From Streptomyces bungoensis (GTDB taxonomy: Bacteria; Actinomycetota; Actinomycetes; Streptomycetales; Streptomycetaceae): 64,000 nt of DNA. Made by a program: the position numbers and the translations under genes. Each line of letters begins with the position of its first letter. The stretch's first letter is position 1. Under the pieces are notes generated by a model that did not search any database, was not told where the DNA came from, and saw only the letters and a program-made list of their open reading frames with translations. The stretch lies in NCBI RefSeq assembly GCF_001514215.1, contig NZ_KQ948852.1, forward strand, positions 12,292-76,291, in the 5' to 3' direction. Shown here piece after piece: positions 15,339 through 22,992 of the stretch.

Positions 15339-15968
15339 ATGGCCACGCACCTCCAGGGCTCCCTGTTCGACCAGACCGACGAGCTGCGGCTCGGCTCCCT
15401 CGGCGGGCTGCGCCGGACCGGGCTGGGCTCCGGCGCCTGGATCGACGTGCTGCCGGGCTGGCTCAGCGGCGCCGACGCCCTGTTCGAACGGCTGGCGGCC
15501 GAGGTCCCCTGGCGGGCCGAGCACCGGAAGATGTACGACAACGTGGTGGCCGTACCGCGCCTGCTCGCCCACTACGCGGAGGGAGACCCGCTGCCGCACC
15601 CCGTGCTCGACGAGGCCCGTACGGCCCTGTCCGCGCACTACGCCGAGGAGCTGGGCGAGCCGTTCGCCACCGCCGGCCTGTGCTTCTACCGCGACGGCCG
15701 GGACAGCGTGGCCTGGCACGGGGACCGGATCGGCCGGGGCGCCCGCGAGGACACCATGGTCGCGATCCTGTCCGTGGGCGAGCCCCGGGACCTGCTGCTG
15801 CGGCCCGCCGGGGGCGGCGGCACGGTGGTGCGGCGGCCGCTCGGCCACGGCGACCTCATCGTGATGGGCGGCTCCTGCCAGCGCACGTGGGAGCACTGCG
15901 TGCCCAAGACGACACGGGCGGCGGGACCGCGCATCAGCGTCCAGTTCCGGCCGCGGGGCGTGCGCTGA
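15339..15968 (+). CDS. AlkB-like 2OG-Fe(II) dioxygenase
   Basis: A 209-residue protein of the AlkB family, which oxidatively removes alkyl groups from damaged DNA or RNA bases using 2-oxoglutarate and iron. The iron ligands are visible as H127-x-D129 (AWHGDRIG) and H186 (WEHCVPK), and the 2-oxoglutarate-binding arginines as R198 and R204 (PRISVQFRPR). Residues 60-120 hold the nucleotide-recognition lid region. The TetR tandem operator lies 68 bp upstream, so this gene may share that control. ATG at 15339. Confidence 0.9.
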   Translation: MATHLQGSLFDQTDELRLGSLGGLRRTGLGSGAWIDVLPGWLSGADALFERLAAEVPWRAEHRKMYDNVVAVPRLLAHYAEGDPLPHPVLDEARTALSAHYAEELGEPFATAGLCFYRDGRDSVAWHGDRIGRGAREDTMVAILSVGEPRDLLLRPAGGGGTVVRRPLGHGDLIVMGGSCQRTWEHCVPKTTRAAGPRISVQFRPRGVR

Positions 15969-16048
15969 CCCCCGGCCTCTTGCGGGGAGCGGTGCGGTAT
16001 CTGGTTGGCTGTCCCCGACGCACAGCCGCTCAGGGGTTCGGGGAGATC

Positions 16049-16798
16049 ATGCGGGCAGAGGTACGCCAAGTCGCCGACGGCACCTACCTGGTGCACGGCC
16101 ACCACACCAACTGGGTGATCCTGAAGGACGGCGACGCCGTCACCCTGGTGGACACCGGCTACCCCGGTGACCGGGAGGGGGTCCTGGAGTCCCTCGCCAC
16201 GGTGGGCGCCGCACCGGAGGCGGTGGCCGCCGTCCTGATCACCCACGCGCACAACGACCACATCGGCTCGGCCGAGTACCTGCGCGCCGCCCACGGCATC
16301 CCGGTCTACCTGCACCCCCGGGAGGTCCCGCACGCCCGGCGGGAGTTCCTGCAGCAGGCCACCATCGCAGACGTGGTGCGCAACGCCTGGCGGCCGGGCG
16401 TGCTGTCCTGGGCCGCGCACGTGATCCGGGTGGGCGGGACCGAGCACAACCCGGTCACGGCCCCCCAGCCGTTCCCCGCCGAGGGCCCCCTCGACCTGCC
16501 CGGCCGCCCGGTGCCCGTGCACACCCCCGGCCACACCGGCGGCCACTGCGTCTACCACCTGCCCGGCGCCGGGATCGTGATATCCGGCGACGCCCTGGTC
16601 AGCGGTCACGCCACCTCCCGGATCAAGGGTCCCCAGCTGCTCCACACCTTCTTCCACCACGAGCGCGCCCAGGCGCTGGCCTCCCTGGAGGTGATCGGGG
16701 CGCTCGACGGCGACACCCTGCTGCCCGGGCACGGCCCGCTGCACCGGGGCCCGGTGCGCGCCGCCGCCGAACAGGCCGGGGAACGGGCGGCCCGGTAG
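16049..16798 (+). CDS. Metallo-beta-lactamase-fold hydrolase
   Basis: A 249-residue MBL-fold metal hydrolase. The metal-binding motif is THAHNDHIGSAEYL near residue 70; further ligands are visible as HTPGHTGGH near residue 155, D in ISGDALVSG and the C-terminal LPGHGPLHRG. The N terminus (VADGTYLVHGHHTNWVILKDG) and length match the broad hydroxyacylglutathione-hydrolase-like group, whose substrates are mostly unknown. Start at ATG 16049 with GGGGAG just upstream. It lies 80 bp after the AlkB-like gene and 30 bp before the DUF4032 gene on the same strand, so the three may be co-expressed. Confidence 0.9.
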   Translation: MRAEVRQVADGTYLVHGHHTNWVILKDGDAVTLVDTGYPGDREGVLESLATVGAAPEAVAAVLITHAHNDHIGSAEYLRAAHGIPVYLHPREVPHARREFLQQATIADVVRNAWRPGVLSWAAHVIRVGGTEHNPVTAPQPFPAEGPLDLPGRPVPVHTPGHTGGHCVYHLPGAGIVISGDALVSGHATSRIKGPQLLHTFFHHERAQALASLEVIGALDGDTLLPGHGPLHRGPVRAAAEQAGERAAR

Positions 16799-16828
16799 TT
16801 CCGCGAGGGGCCCCTTAAGGTTCCTCCC

Positions 16829-18064
16829 ATGGCTCTGCAGATCAGCGCAACGAACCCGGAGCACCCCGCGCTCCTGCTCGCCCTGCCCTGGGACGTGCCC
16901 CTGGAGGAGTGGCCCGAGGAGTACCTGGTGCCGCTCCCCCGCGGCATCTCCCGGCACGTCGTGCGCTACGCCCGGGCCGGCGACGAGGTGATCGCCGTCA
17001 AGGAGCTCGCCGAACGGCCCGCGCTGCGCGAGTACGAGCTGCTGCGCGACCTCGACCGGCTGGGCATCCCCGCCGTCGACCCGCTCGCCGTGGTCACCGG
17101 CCGCACCGGCACCGAAGGGGAGCCGCTGGAGCCGGTGCTGGTCACCCGGCACCTGCGCGGCTCGCTGCCGTACCGCTCGATGTTCGAGACGACCATGCGC
17201 CCGGCGACCATGCACCGCCTGATGGACGCCCTCGCCGTGCTGCTGGTCCGGCTGCACCTGGCAGGGTTCGCCTGGGGCGACTGCTCGCTGTCCAACACGC
17301 TGTTCCGGCGGGACGCCGGCGCGTACGCCGCCTACCTGGTGGACGCCGAGACCGGCGACCTGCACCCCCGGCTCAGCTCCGGGCAGCGCGACTACGACCT
17401 CGACCTCGCCCGCGTGAACATCAGCGGCGAGCTGCTGGACCTGGAGGCGTCGGGCGCGCTGCACCCGTCCGTCGACCCGATCGAGTTCGGGCACGAGATA
17501 TGCACCCGCTACGGCGGGCTGTGGCAGGAGCTGACCCGGACCTCGGTGTACCCGGCCGGCAAGTACCACTACATGGAGCGCCGGATACGCCGCCTGAACG
17601 ACCTCGGGTTCGACGTGGCCGAGATGCAGATCGAGCACGCCCCGGGCGGCGACAGCGTCACCTTCGTGCCCAAGGTCGTCGACGCCGGCCACCACCAGCG
17701 CCAGCTGCTGCGGCTGACCGGCCTGGACACCGAGGAGAACCAGGCCCGGCGGCTGCTGAACGACCTGGAGAGCTGGATGGCCACCCAGGACGACTACGCC
17801 CCGGGCGACCCCCTGGCCGCCCGCCCGGAGGTGCTCGCCCACCGCTGGGTGCGGGACGTGTTCCGGCCGACCGTGCGGGCCGTGCCCGCCGAGCTGCGCG
17901 GCACCATGGACCCGGCGGAGATCTACCACGAACTCCTCGAGCACCGCTGGTACCTGTCCGAGCGGGCGCAGCACGACATCGGCCTCGGCACCGCCGTCGA
18001 GGACTACATCACCAACGTCCTGCCCAGGGCCCGCACCACCCTGGAGCCGACCACCCCCGAGTAG
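16829..18064 (+). CDS. DUF4032 domain protein, kinase-like fold
   Basis: A 411-residue protein of the actinobacterial DUF4032 family. The N-terminal half resembles small-molecule/lipopolysaccharide kinases: an invariant-lysine-like segment IAVKELAERPALREYELLRDL at residues 56-76, a catalytic-loop-like FAWGDCSLSNTLFRRD near 150 and a metal-loop-like AYLVDAETGDLH near 170. The C-terminal half (LTRTSVYPAGKYHYMERRIRRLNDLGF onwards) is the family-specific domain. The substrate is unknown. The gene ends two bases before the convergent universal stress protein gene. ATG 16829. Confidence 0.88.
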   Translation: MALQISATNPEHPALLLALPWDVPLEEWPEEYLVPLPRGISRHVVRYARAGDEVIAVKELAERPALREYELLRDLDRLGIPAVDPLAVVTGRTGTEGEPLEPVLVTRHLRGSLPYRSMFETTMRPATMHRLMDALAVLLVRLHLAGFAWGDCSLSNTLFRRDAGAYAAYLVDAETGDLHPRLSSGQRDYDLDLARVNISGELLDLEASGALHPSVDPIEFGHEICTRYGGLWQELTRTSVYPAGKYHYMERRIRRLNDLGFDVAEMQIEHAPGGDSVTFVPKVVDAGHHQRQLLRLTGLDTEENQARRLLNDLESWMATQDDYAPGDPLAARPEVLAHRWVRDVFRPTVRAVPAELRGTMDPAEIYHELLEHRWYLSERAQHDIGLGTAVEDYITNVLPRARTTLEPTTPE

Positions 18065-18065
18065 C

Positions 18066-18932
18066 TCACTCGTGCGGGACCACGGCGACCGGGCACTCGG
18101 CGTGGTGCAGCACCCCGTGCGCGACCGAGCCGACCCGGGCGCCGACCGCCGTACGGTGCGACCGGCGCCCCACGACCAGCAGTTGCGCCCGCCCGGCCAG
18201 CGACAGCAGCACCTGGCCCGCGCTGCCCATCTCCACGTGCTCGGCCACGGGCACCTGGGGGAAGCGCTCCCGCCACGGCCGCAGCGCCTCGGCCAGGGCC
18301 TTCTTCTCGTACGGCTCGAGGCCGCCCGCGTCGTCCAGGAGCTTCAGCGAGCCGGGGCTGTAGGCGAAGACCGGCGGCAGCGTCCAGGCCCGTACGGCGC
18401 GGACGGTCGCGCCGCGGGCGGCGGCCGCCTCGAAGGCGAACCGCAGCGCGGCCGCGCTGTCCTCGGGGCCGCCGTGCTGGCCCACGACGACGTCCCGGCC
18501 GGCCGCCTCGGCCTCCGGCCGGTCCCCGGCGCGCACCAGGACCACCGGCCGGACCGTCTCGGCGATCACCTGCCGGCCCACCGAGCCCAGCAGGAAGCCG
18601 ACGAGCGGCCCGTGCCCGCGTGAGCCGAGCACCAGCATCTCGGCCTGCGCCCCGGCATCGGCCAGCACCTCGGCGGGCTCGCCCTCGACGACGCCGGACG
18701 TCACCTCCAGCTCCGGGTGCCGCTCGCGGACGGCGCGGACGGCCTCAGCCACGCCCTGCGACACCCAGCCGTGCTGCGTGCCGCGGTCGGCGACGGCGAG
18801 CGACTCCTCGTAGCGCCAGGCGTGCACCACCCGCAGGGGCAGCTTCCGGCGCACGGCCTCCCGGGCCGCCCAGTGCACGGCCGCCAGGCTCTCCCCGGTA
18901 CCGTCCACCCCTGCCGTGATCGGGCGTGTCAT
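18066..18932 (-). CDS. Universal stress protein, two Usp domains
   Basis: A 288-residue protein with two tandem Usp domains (about 1-140 and 150-288). The first has the ATP-binding pattern LVLGSRGHGPLVGFLLGSVGRQVI with the terminal VRPVVLVR; the second has LLVVGRRSHRTAVGARVGSVAHGVLHHAECPVAVV. Double-domain Usp proteins in actinobacteria bind ATP and are linked to dormancy, hypoxia and general stress. It is divergent from the flavoprotein/kinase/UBP operon with 166 bp between, which raises the possibility of a shared stress input. Confidence 0.93.
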   Translation of the reverse strand: MTRPITAGVDGTGESLAAVHWAAREAVRRKLPLRVVHAWRYEESLAVADRGTQHGWVSQGVAEAVRAVRERHPELEVTSGVVEGEPAEVLADAGAQAEMLVLGSRGHGPLVGFLLGSVGRQVIAETVRPVVLVRAGDRPEAEAAGRDVVVGQHGGPEDSAAALRFAFEAAAARGATVRAVRAWTLPPVFAYSPGSLKLLDDAGGLEPYEKKALAEALRPWRERFPQVPVAEHVEMGSAGQVLLSLAGRAQLLVVGRRSHRTAVGARVGSVAHGVLHHAECPVAVVPHE

Positions 18933-19098
18933 CGCGTGGGCCTCCTCATGATCGGTGTCCGCGGGCCAGTCTGGCGCACGAAGGCGGCCGGGGAAGATCT
19001 ACTGAGCGAACCGGGCCGATCGACCATACGATGTCCGTGAACCGGTGCGGCCGGCCCAGCGCCGCCGTGCCGTGCAGCCGACCCGGGGTGGGAGTCGT

Positions 19099-20775
19099 AT
19101 GGCACAGGCCGCCGACGCAGCGCGGACCGTCATCCTGACCGTGGACGACGACCCGGGAGTCTCCCGGGCCGTCGCCCGTGACCTGCGCAGACGCTACGGC
19201 GAGTCGTACCGGATCGTGCGCGCCGAGTCGGGCGAATCGGCGCTGGAGGCGCTGCGGGAGCTGAAGCTGCGCGGCGACCTGGTGGCCGTCATCCTGGCCG
19301 ACTACCGGATGCCGCGGATGAACGGCATCGAGTTCCTGGAACAGGCCCTGGACGTGTACCCGGGCGCGCGCCGGGTGCTGCTGACCGCGTACGCGGACAC
19401 CAACGCGGCGATCGACGCGATCAACGTCGTCGACCTGGACCACTACCTGCTCAAACCGTGGGACCCACCGGAGGAGAAGCTCTACCCGGTGCTGGACGAC
19501 CTGCTGCAGGCGTGGCGCAGCAGCGCCTACAAGCCGGTGCCCAGCACCAAGGTCGTGGGGCACCGGTGGTCGGCGCGGTCGTCGGACGTGCGCGAGTTCC
19601 TGGCCCGCAACCAGGTGCCGTACCGCTGGTACTCGGTCGAGGAGCCGGAGGGGCGGCGGCTGCTGGACGCGGCCGGGCAGGACGGCCAGCGGCTGCCGGT
19701 GGTGGTCGCCCCGGACGGCACGGTCCTGGTCGAGCCCGAGGCGCCCGAGCTCGCCGCGCGGGTGGGGCTGGCGACGACGCCGGCGGCCGACTTCTACGAC
19801 CTCGTGGTCATCGGCGGCGGCCCGGCCGGGCTCGGAGCCGCCGTGTACGGGGCCTCGGAGGGGCTGCGGACCGTGCTCGTGGAGCGGTCGGCGACCGGTG
19901 GGCAGGCCGGGCAGAGCTCCCGGATCGAGAACTACCTCGGCTTCCCCGACGGCGTCTCCGGCGCCCAGCTCACCGACCGGGCGCGGCGGCAGGCTTCCCG
20001 GTTCGGCGCCGAGATCCTCACCGCGCGCGAGGTGACGGGGCTGGAGGTCAACGGCGCGGCGCGCGTCGTGCGGTTCGCCGACGGCTCGGCGATCGCCGCG
20101 CACAGCGTCATCCTGGCGACGGGCGTGCAGTACCGGCAACTGGAGGCGCAGGGCTGCACCGACCTGACCGGGTGCGGGGTGTTCTACGGTTCCGCGCTGA
20201 CCGAGGCCGCCGCCTGCCAGGGGCACGACGTGTACATCGTGGGCGGCGCCAACTCGGCGGGGCAGGCGGCCATGTACCTGTCCCGGTTCGCCAAGTCGGT
20301 GACCCTGCTGGTGCGCGGCCCGGACCTGTCGGCGTCGATGTCGTACTACCTGATCCAGCAGATCGAGGACGCCCCGAACATCTCCGTGCGCAGCCGCACG
20401 GTGGTCGACGCGGCACACGGGTCCGGCCGTCTGGAGCAGCTGACGCTGCGTCATGTGACGACCGGGGACAGCGAACGGGTCGACGCCCAGTGGATGTTCG
20501 TGTTCATCGGCGCGGCCCCGCTGACCGACTGGCTCGGCGAGACGGTGCTGCGCGACGGGCGCGGGTTCATCCTGGCCGGGCCCGACCTGACGGCCGACGG
20601 GCGGCCGCCGGAGGGCTGGGAGCTGGACCGGCCGCCCTACCACCTGGAGACCAGCGTTCCCGGCGTGTTCGTCGCGGGCGACGCGCGCGCCGAGTCCGCC
20701 AAGCGCGTCGCGTCCGCCGTCGGAGAGGGAGCCATGGCCGTCATGCTCGTCCACCGCTACCTGGAGCAGTCGTGA
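19099..20775 (+). CDS. Fused receiver domain / thioredoxin-reductase-like flavoprotein
   Basis: A 558-residue fusion. Residues 10-138 are a receiver domain (acidic D16-D18, phosphoacceptor D68 in ILADYRMPRMNG, K119 in YLLKPWD). Residues 145-225 resemble a glutaredoxin fold (SDVREFLARNQVPYRWYSVEE, LPVVVAPDGTVL) but have no cysteine. Residues 233-558 are a TrxR-type flavoprotein with FAD site VVIGGGPAG, NADPH site IVGGANSAGQAA and terminal VFVAGDARA. Where TrxR has YCATC this protein reads YGSAL, so the redox pair is absent. It overlaps the next gene by four bases. Probably a phosphorylation-controlled NADPH/FAD protein rather than a disulfide reductase. Confidence 0.9.
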   Translation: MAQAADAARTVILTVDDDPGVSRAVARDLRRRYGESYRIVRAESGESALEALRELKLRGDLVAVILADYRMPRMNGIEFLEQALDVYPGARRVLLTAYADTNAAIDAINVVDLDHYLLKPWDPPEEKLYPVLDDLLQAWRSSAYKPVPSTKVVGHRWSARSSDVREFLARNQVPYRWYSVEEPEGRRLLDAAGQDGQRLPVVVAPDGTVLVEPEAPELAARVGLATTPAADFYDLVVIGGGPAGLGAAVYGASEGLRTVLVERSATGGQAGQSSRIENYLGFPDGVSGAQLTDRARRQASRFGAEILTAREVTGLEVNGAARVVRFADGSAIAAHSVILATGVQYRQLEAQGCTDLTGCGVFYGSALTEAAACQGHDVYIVGGANSAGQAAMYLSRFAKSVTLLVRGPDLSASMSYYLIQQIEDAPNISVRSRTVVDAAHGSGRLEQLTLRHVTTGDSERVDAQWMFVFIGAAPLTDWLGETVLRDGRGFILAGPDLTADGRPPEGWELDRPPYHLETSVPGVFVAGDARAESAKRVASAVGEGAMAVMLVHRYLEQS

Positions 20776-22247
20776 GCGGGCAGGTGGTGCCGTGCAGCCC
20801 GAAGGAGGTCGGATCGCTGTTCCTCTTCGAGAAGCTGACGCCCGAGCAGTTGGGGCGGCTGTGCGCCGCGGGCCGGGTGGAGCTGTTCCAGCCCGGCCCG
20901 GTGTACGCCGAGGGGGAGCCCGCCACCTGCTTCTACGTGATGATCGAGGGCACGGTGGTGCTCTCGCGGCGCGTCGGCGGTGACGACGTGGAGGTCAGCC
21001 GGACCTCGCAGCGCGGGGTGTACGGGGGCGCCATGCAGGCGTACCTCGGGGACCGGGTGCGGCAGGTGTACAACAACTCGATGCGGGTGACGGAGCCGAC
21101 GCGGTTCTTCGTGCTGCCGGCGGACACCTTCGCGTCGATCATGAGCGAGTGGTTCCCGATGGCCGTCCACCTGCTGGAGGGCCTGTTCTTCGGGTCGAAG
21201 AACACCCAGGCCATGATCGGTCAGCGGGAGCGGCTGCTGGCGCTCGGCTCGCTGTCGGCGGGGCTCACGCACGAGCTGAACAATCCCGCGGCCGCGGCGG
21301 TGCGGGCCACCTCGAGCCTGCGCGAGCGGGTCGCGAAGATGCGGCACAAGCTCGCCGTGATCGCCGAAGGGCCGTTCTCCCGGGACGCGTTGGCGAGCCT
21401 GATCGAGATCCAGGAGCGCACCGCCGAACGGGTCGCGAAGGCGCCGGCGCTGAGCCCGCTGGAGGCCTCCGACCGCGAGGACGCCCTCGGCGACTGGCTG
21501 GAGGACCACGGCATCGACCAGGGCTGGCAGATCGCGCCCACGTTCGTGCAGGCGGGGCTCGACGTCGACTGGCTGGAGCAGGTCGCGGCCGCGGTCGGCG
21601 AGGAGATCCTGCCCGGGGCGGTGGGCTGGCTCAACTACACCATCGAGACCGAGCTGCTGATGAACGAGATCGAGGACTCGACCACCCGGATCTCGCACCT
21701 CGTCGACGCGGCCAAGCAGTACTCGCAGCTGGACCGGGCGCCCTACCGGGTGGTCGACGTGCACGAACTCCTCGACAGCACGCTGCTGATGCTGTCCGGC
21801 AAGATCGGCCCGCGCATCCGCGTGGTCAAGGACTACGACCGCTCGCTCCCGCCCGTCCCGGCCTACCCGGCGGAGCTGAACCAGGTGTGGACCAACCTCG
21901 TCGACAACGCGGTGTCGGCCATGGCCGGCGCGGGCGGGGAGGGCACGCTGACCGTGCGGACGGCGCCGGACCACGAGCGGCTGCTGGTCGAGTTCCGGGA
22001 CACCGGGCCCGGGGTGCCGCCGGAGATCAGGGACCGGATCTTCGACCCGTTCTTCACCACCAAGCCGGTCGGCCAGGGCACCGGGCTCGGCCTGGACATC
22101 TCCTGGCGGATCGTCGTCAACAAGCACCACGGCACCCTCCGGGTCGAGTCGGTGCCCGGCGACACCCGGTTCCAGGTGCTGCTGCCGCTGACCGCCGAGA
22201 CGCCGGACGAGGCGTCCGCACTGACGACCCAGGAGGAGACACGATGA
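20772..22247 (+). CDS. Cyclic nucleotide-binding sensor histidine kinase
   Basis: A 491-residue soluble kinase with no membrane segment. Residues 15-140 form a cNMP-binding domain (FQPGPVYAEGEPATCFYVMIEGTV). A dimerisation/phosphoacceptor region follows with H167 in LSAGLTHELNNPAAAA, a linker of about 150 residues, and a complete HATPase domain: N box NQVWTNLVDNAVSAM, DTGPGVPPE, FFTTKPVGQGTGLGL. The GTG start overlaps the stop of the receiver/flavoprotein gene (GTGA), so translation is coupled and the receiver D68 is the natural phosphoacceptor. Cyclic nucleotide or another ligand would be the input. Confidence 0.9.
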   Translation: MSGQVVPCSPKEVGSLFLFEKLTPEQLGRLCAAGRVELFQPGPVYAEGEPATCFYVMIEGTVVLSRRVGGDDVEVSRTSQRGVYGGAMQAYLGDRVRQVYNNSMRVTEPTRFFVLPADTFASIMSEWFPMAVHLLEGLFFGSKNTQAMIGQRERLLALGSLSAGLTHELNNPAAAAVRATSSLRERVAKMRHKLAVIAEGPFSRDALASLIEIQERTAERVAKAPALSPLEASDREDALGDWLEDHGIDQGWQIAPTFVQAGLDVDWLEQVAAAVGEEILPGAVGWLNYTIETELLMNEIEDSTTRISHLVDAAKQYSQLDRAPYRVVDVHELLDSTLLMLSGKIGPRIRVVKDYDRSLPPVPAYPAELNQVWTNLVDNAVSAMAGAGGEGTLTVRTAPDHERLLVEFRDTGPGVPPEIRDRIFDPFFTTKPVGQGTGLGLDISWRIVVNKHHGTLRVESVPGDTRFQVLLPLTAETPDEASALTTQEETR

Positions 22248-22594
22248 GTGACGAGGCCGCGATCGACCCGAGCGCGCCGCCGAGCGGCACCGGGTGCGTG
22301 GAGTGCGACGAGGCCGGTGGCTGGTGGTTCCACCTGCGCCGCTGCGCGGCCTGCGGCCACATCGGCTGCTGCGACGACTCCCCCGCCAAGCACGCCACCG
22401 CCCACTACCGCGCCACCGGGCACCCGGTGATCCGCAGCTTCGAGCCCGGCGAGGACTGGTTCTGGAACTACGACACCGAGGAGCTGTACTCCTCCGGCCC
22501 CGAGCTGGCACCGCCCGCCGGCCACCCCACCGACCAGTCGGTACCGGGCCCGGCGGGCCGCGTACCGCACAACTGGGCCGAGACACTGCGCTGA
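22244..22594 (+). CDS. UBP-type zinc finger protein
   Basis: A 116-residue protein that is mostly one ZnF-UBP domain (residues 15-75): C18-x2-C21, C34-x2-C37, C42/C43, H50, H54 and H60 (GTGCVECDEAGG, RRCAACGHIGCCDDS, KHATAHYRATGHPVIRSF). In eukaryotes this domain binds the free C-terminal Gly-Gly of ubiquitin; bacteria with it have no ubiquitin, and its partner is unknown. ATGA overlap with the kinase stop makes it the third coupled gene of the operon. The C-terminal tail (residues 76-116) is acidic and Pro-rich, ending VPHNWAETLR. Confidence 0.9.
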   Translation: MSDEAAIDPSAPPSGTGCVECDEAGGWWFHLRRCAACGHIGCCDDSPAKHATAHYRATGHPVIRSFEPGEDWFWNYDTEELYSSGPELAPPAGHPTDQSVPGPAGRVPHNWAETLR

Positions 22595-22843
22595 GCGCCC
22601 CGCTGTGCTGCGGGCGGGAGTCCCGGGCGGTCGGTCCGGGACGTCCCGGTGGCCCGCGAAGCACCGCGTCCCGTCGGCTCGGCCGGGCCGCACGCGGGGG
22701 TCGGCGCCGGGCGGGCGGGGCACACCCCGGGTCGCGGGCGTCACGGCTCCGGGCGACACCCGCACGCCATGGCCGTCGGAGCGGCAGGGGGCCGCCGCCC
22801 AGGTGACGAAGGCACTCCGACCGGTCGGCCCGCGGCAGGGGTA

Positions 22844-22877
22844 CCGGGGCGCCCGGCGAGGGCGCCGGGTGCCCCGG
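22844..22877. terminator. Stem-loop terminator candidate
   Basis: Two-part stem CCGGGGC-G-CCCGGCG (22844-22858) with CGCCGGG-T-GCCCCGG (22863-22877): 14 of 15 positions pair around a four-base loop. It lies about 250 bp after the UBP gene in the convergent gap and could stop transcripts in either direction. Confidence 0.55.
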
Positions 22878-22939
22878 CTGGTCCGCGTCCCGCCGCCGCG
22901 CCGTGTGCACACCCCGGCGGGGACCGCGCCGCACGTGCG

Positions 22940-22964
22940 GATGCCCCGCGCGGGGCGGGGCATC
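22940..22964 (-). terminator. Terminator of the M4 protease gene
   Basis: Perfect 9-bp stem GATGCCCCG / CGGGGCATC with a seven-base loop, 28 bp past the stop codon of the minus-strand protease gene. Confidence 0.65.
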
Positions 22965-22992
22965 CGGTGGTGCCGTGCTGCTCGGGCGCCGG

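Larger units (their letters stand above)
22595..22992. other. Convergent intergenic region without genes
   Basis: A 398-bp gap between the UBP gene and the convergent M4 protease gene. I see no coding sequence; the composition is G+C-rich and repetitive, and it holds two strong stem-loops listed separately that would terminate transcription from each side. Confidence 0.7.
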
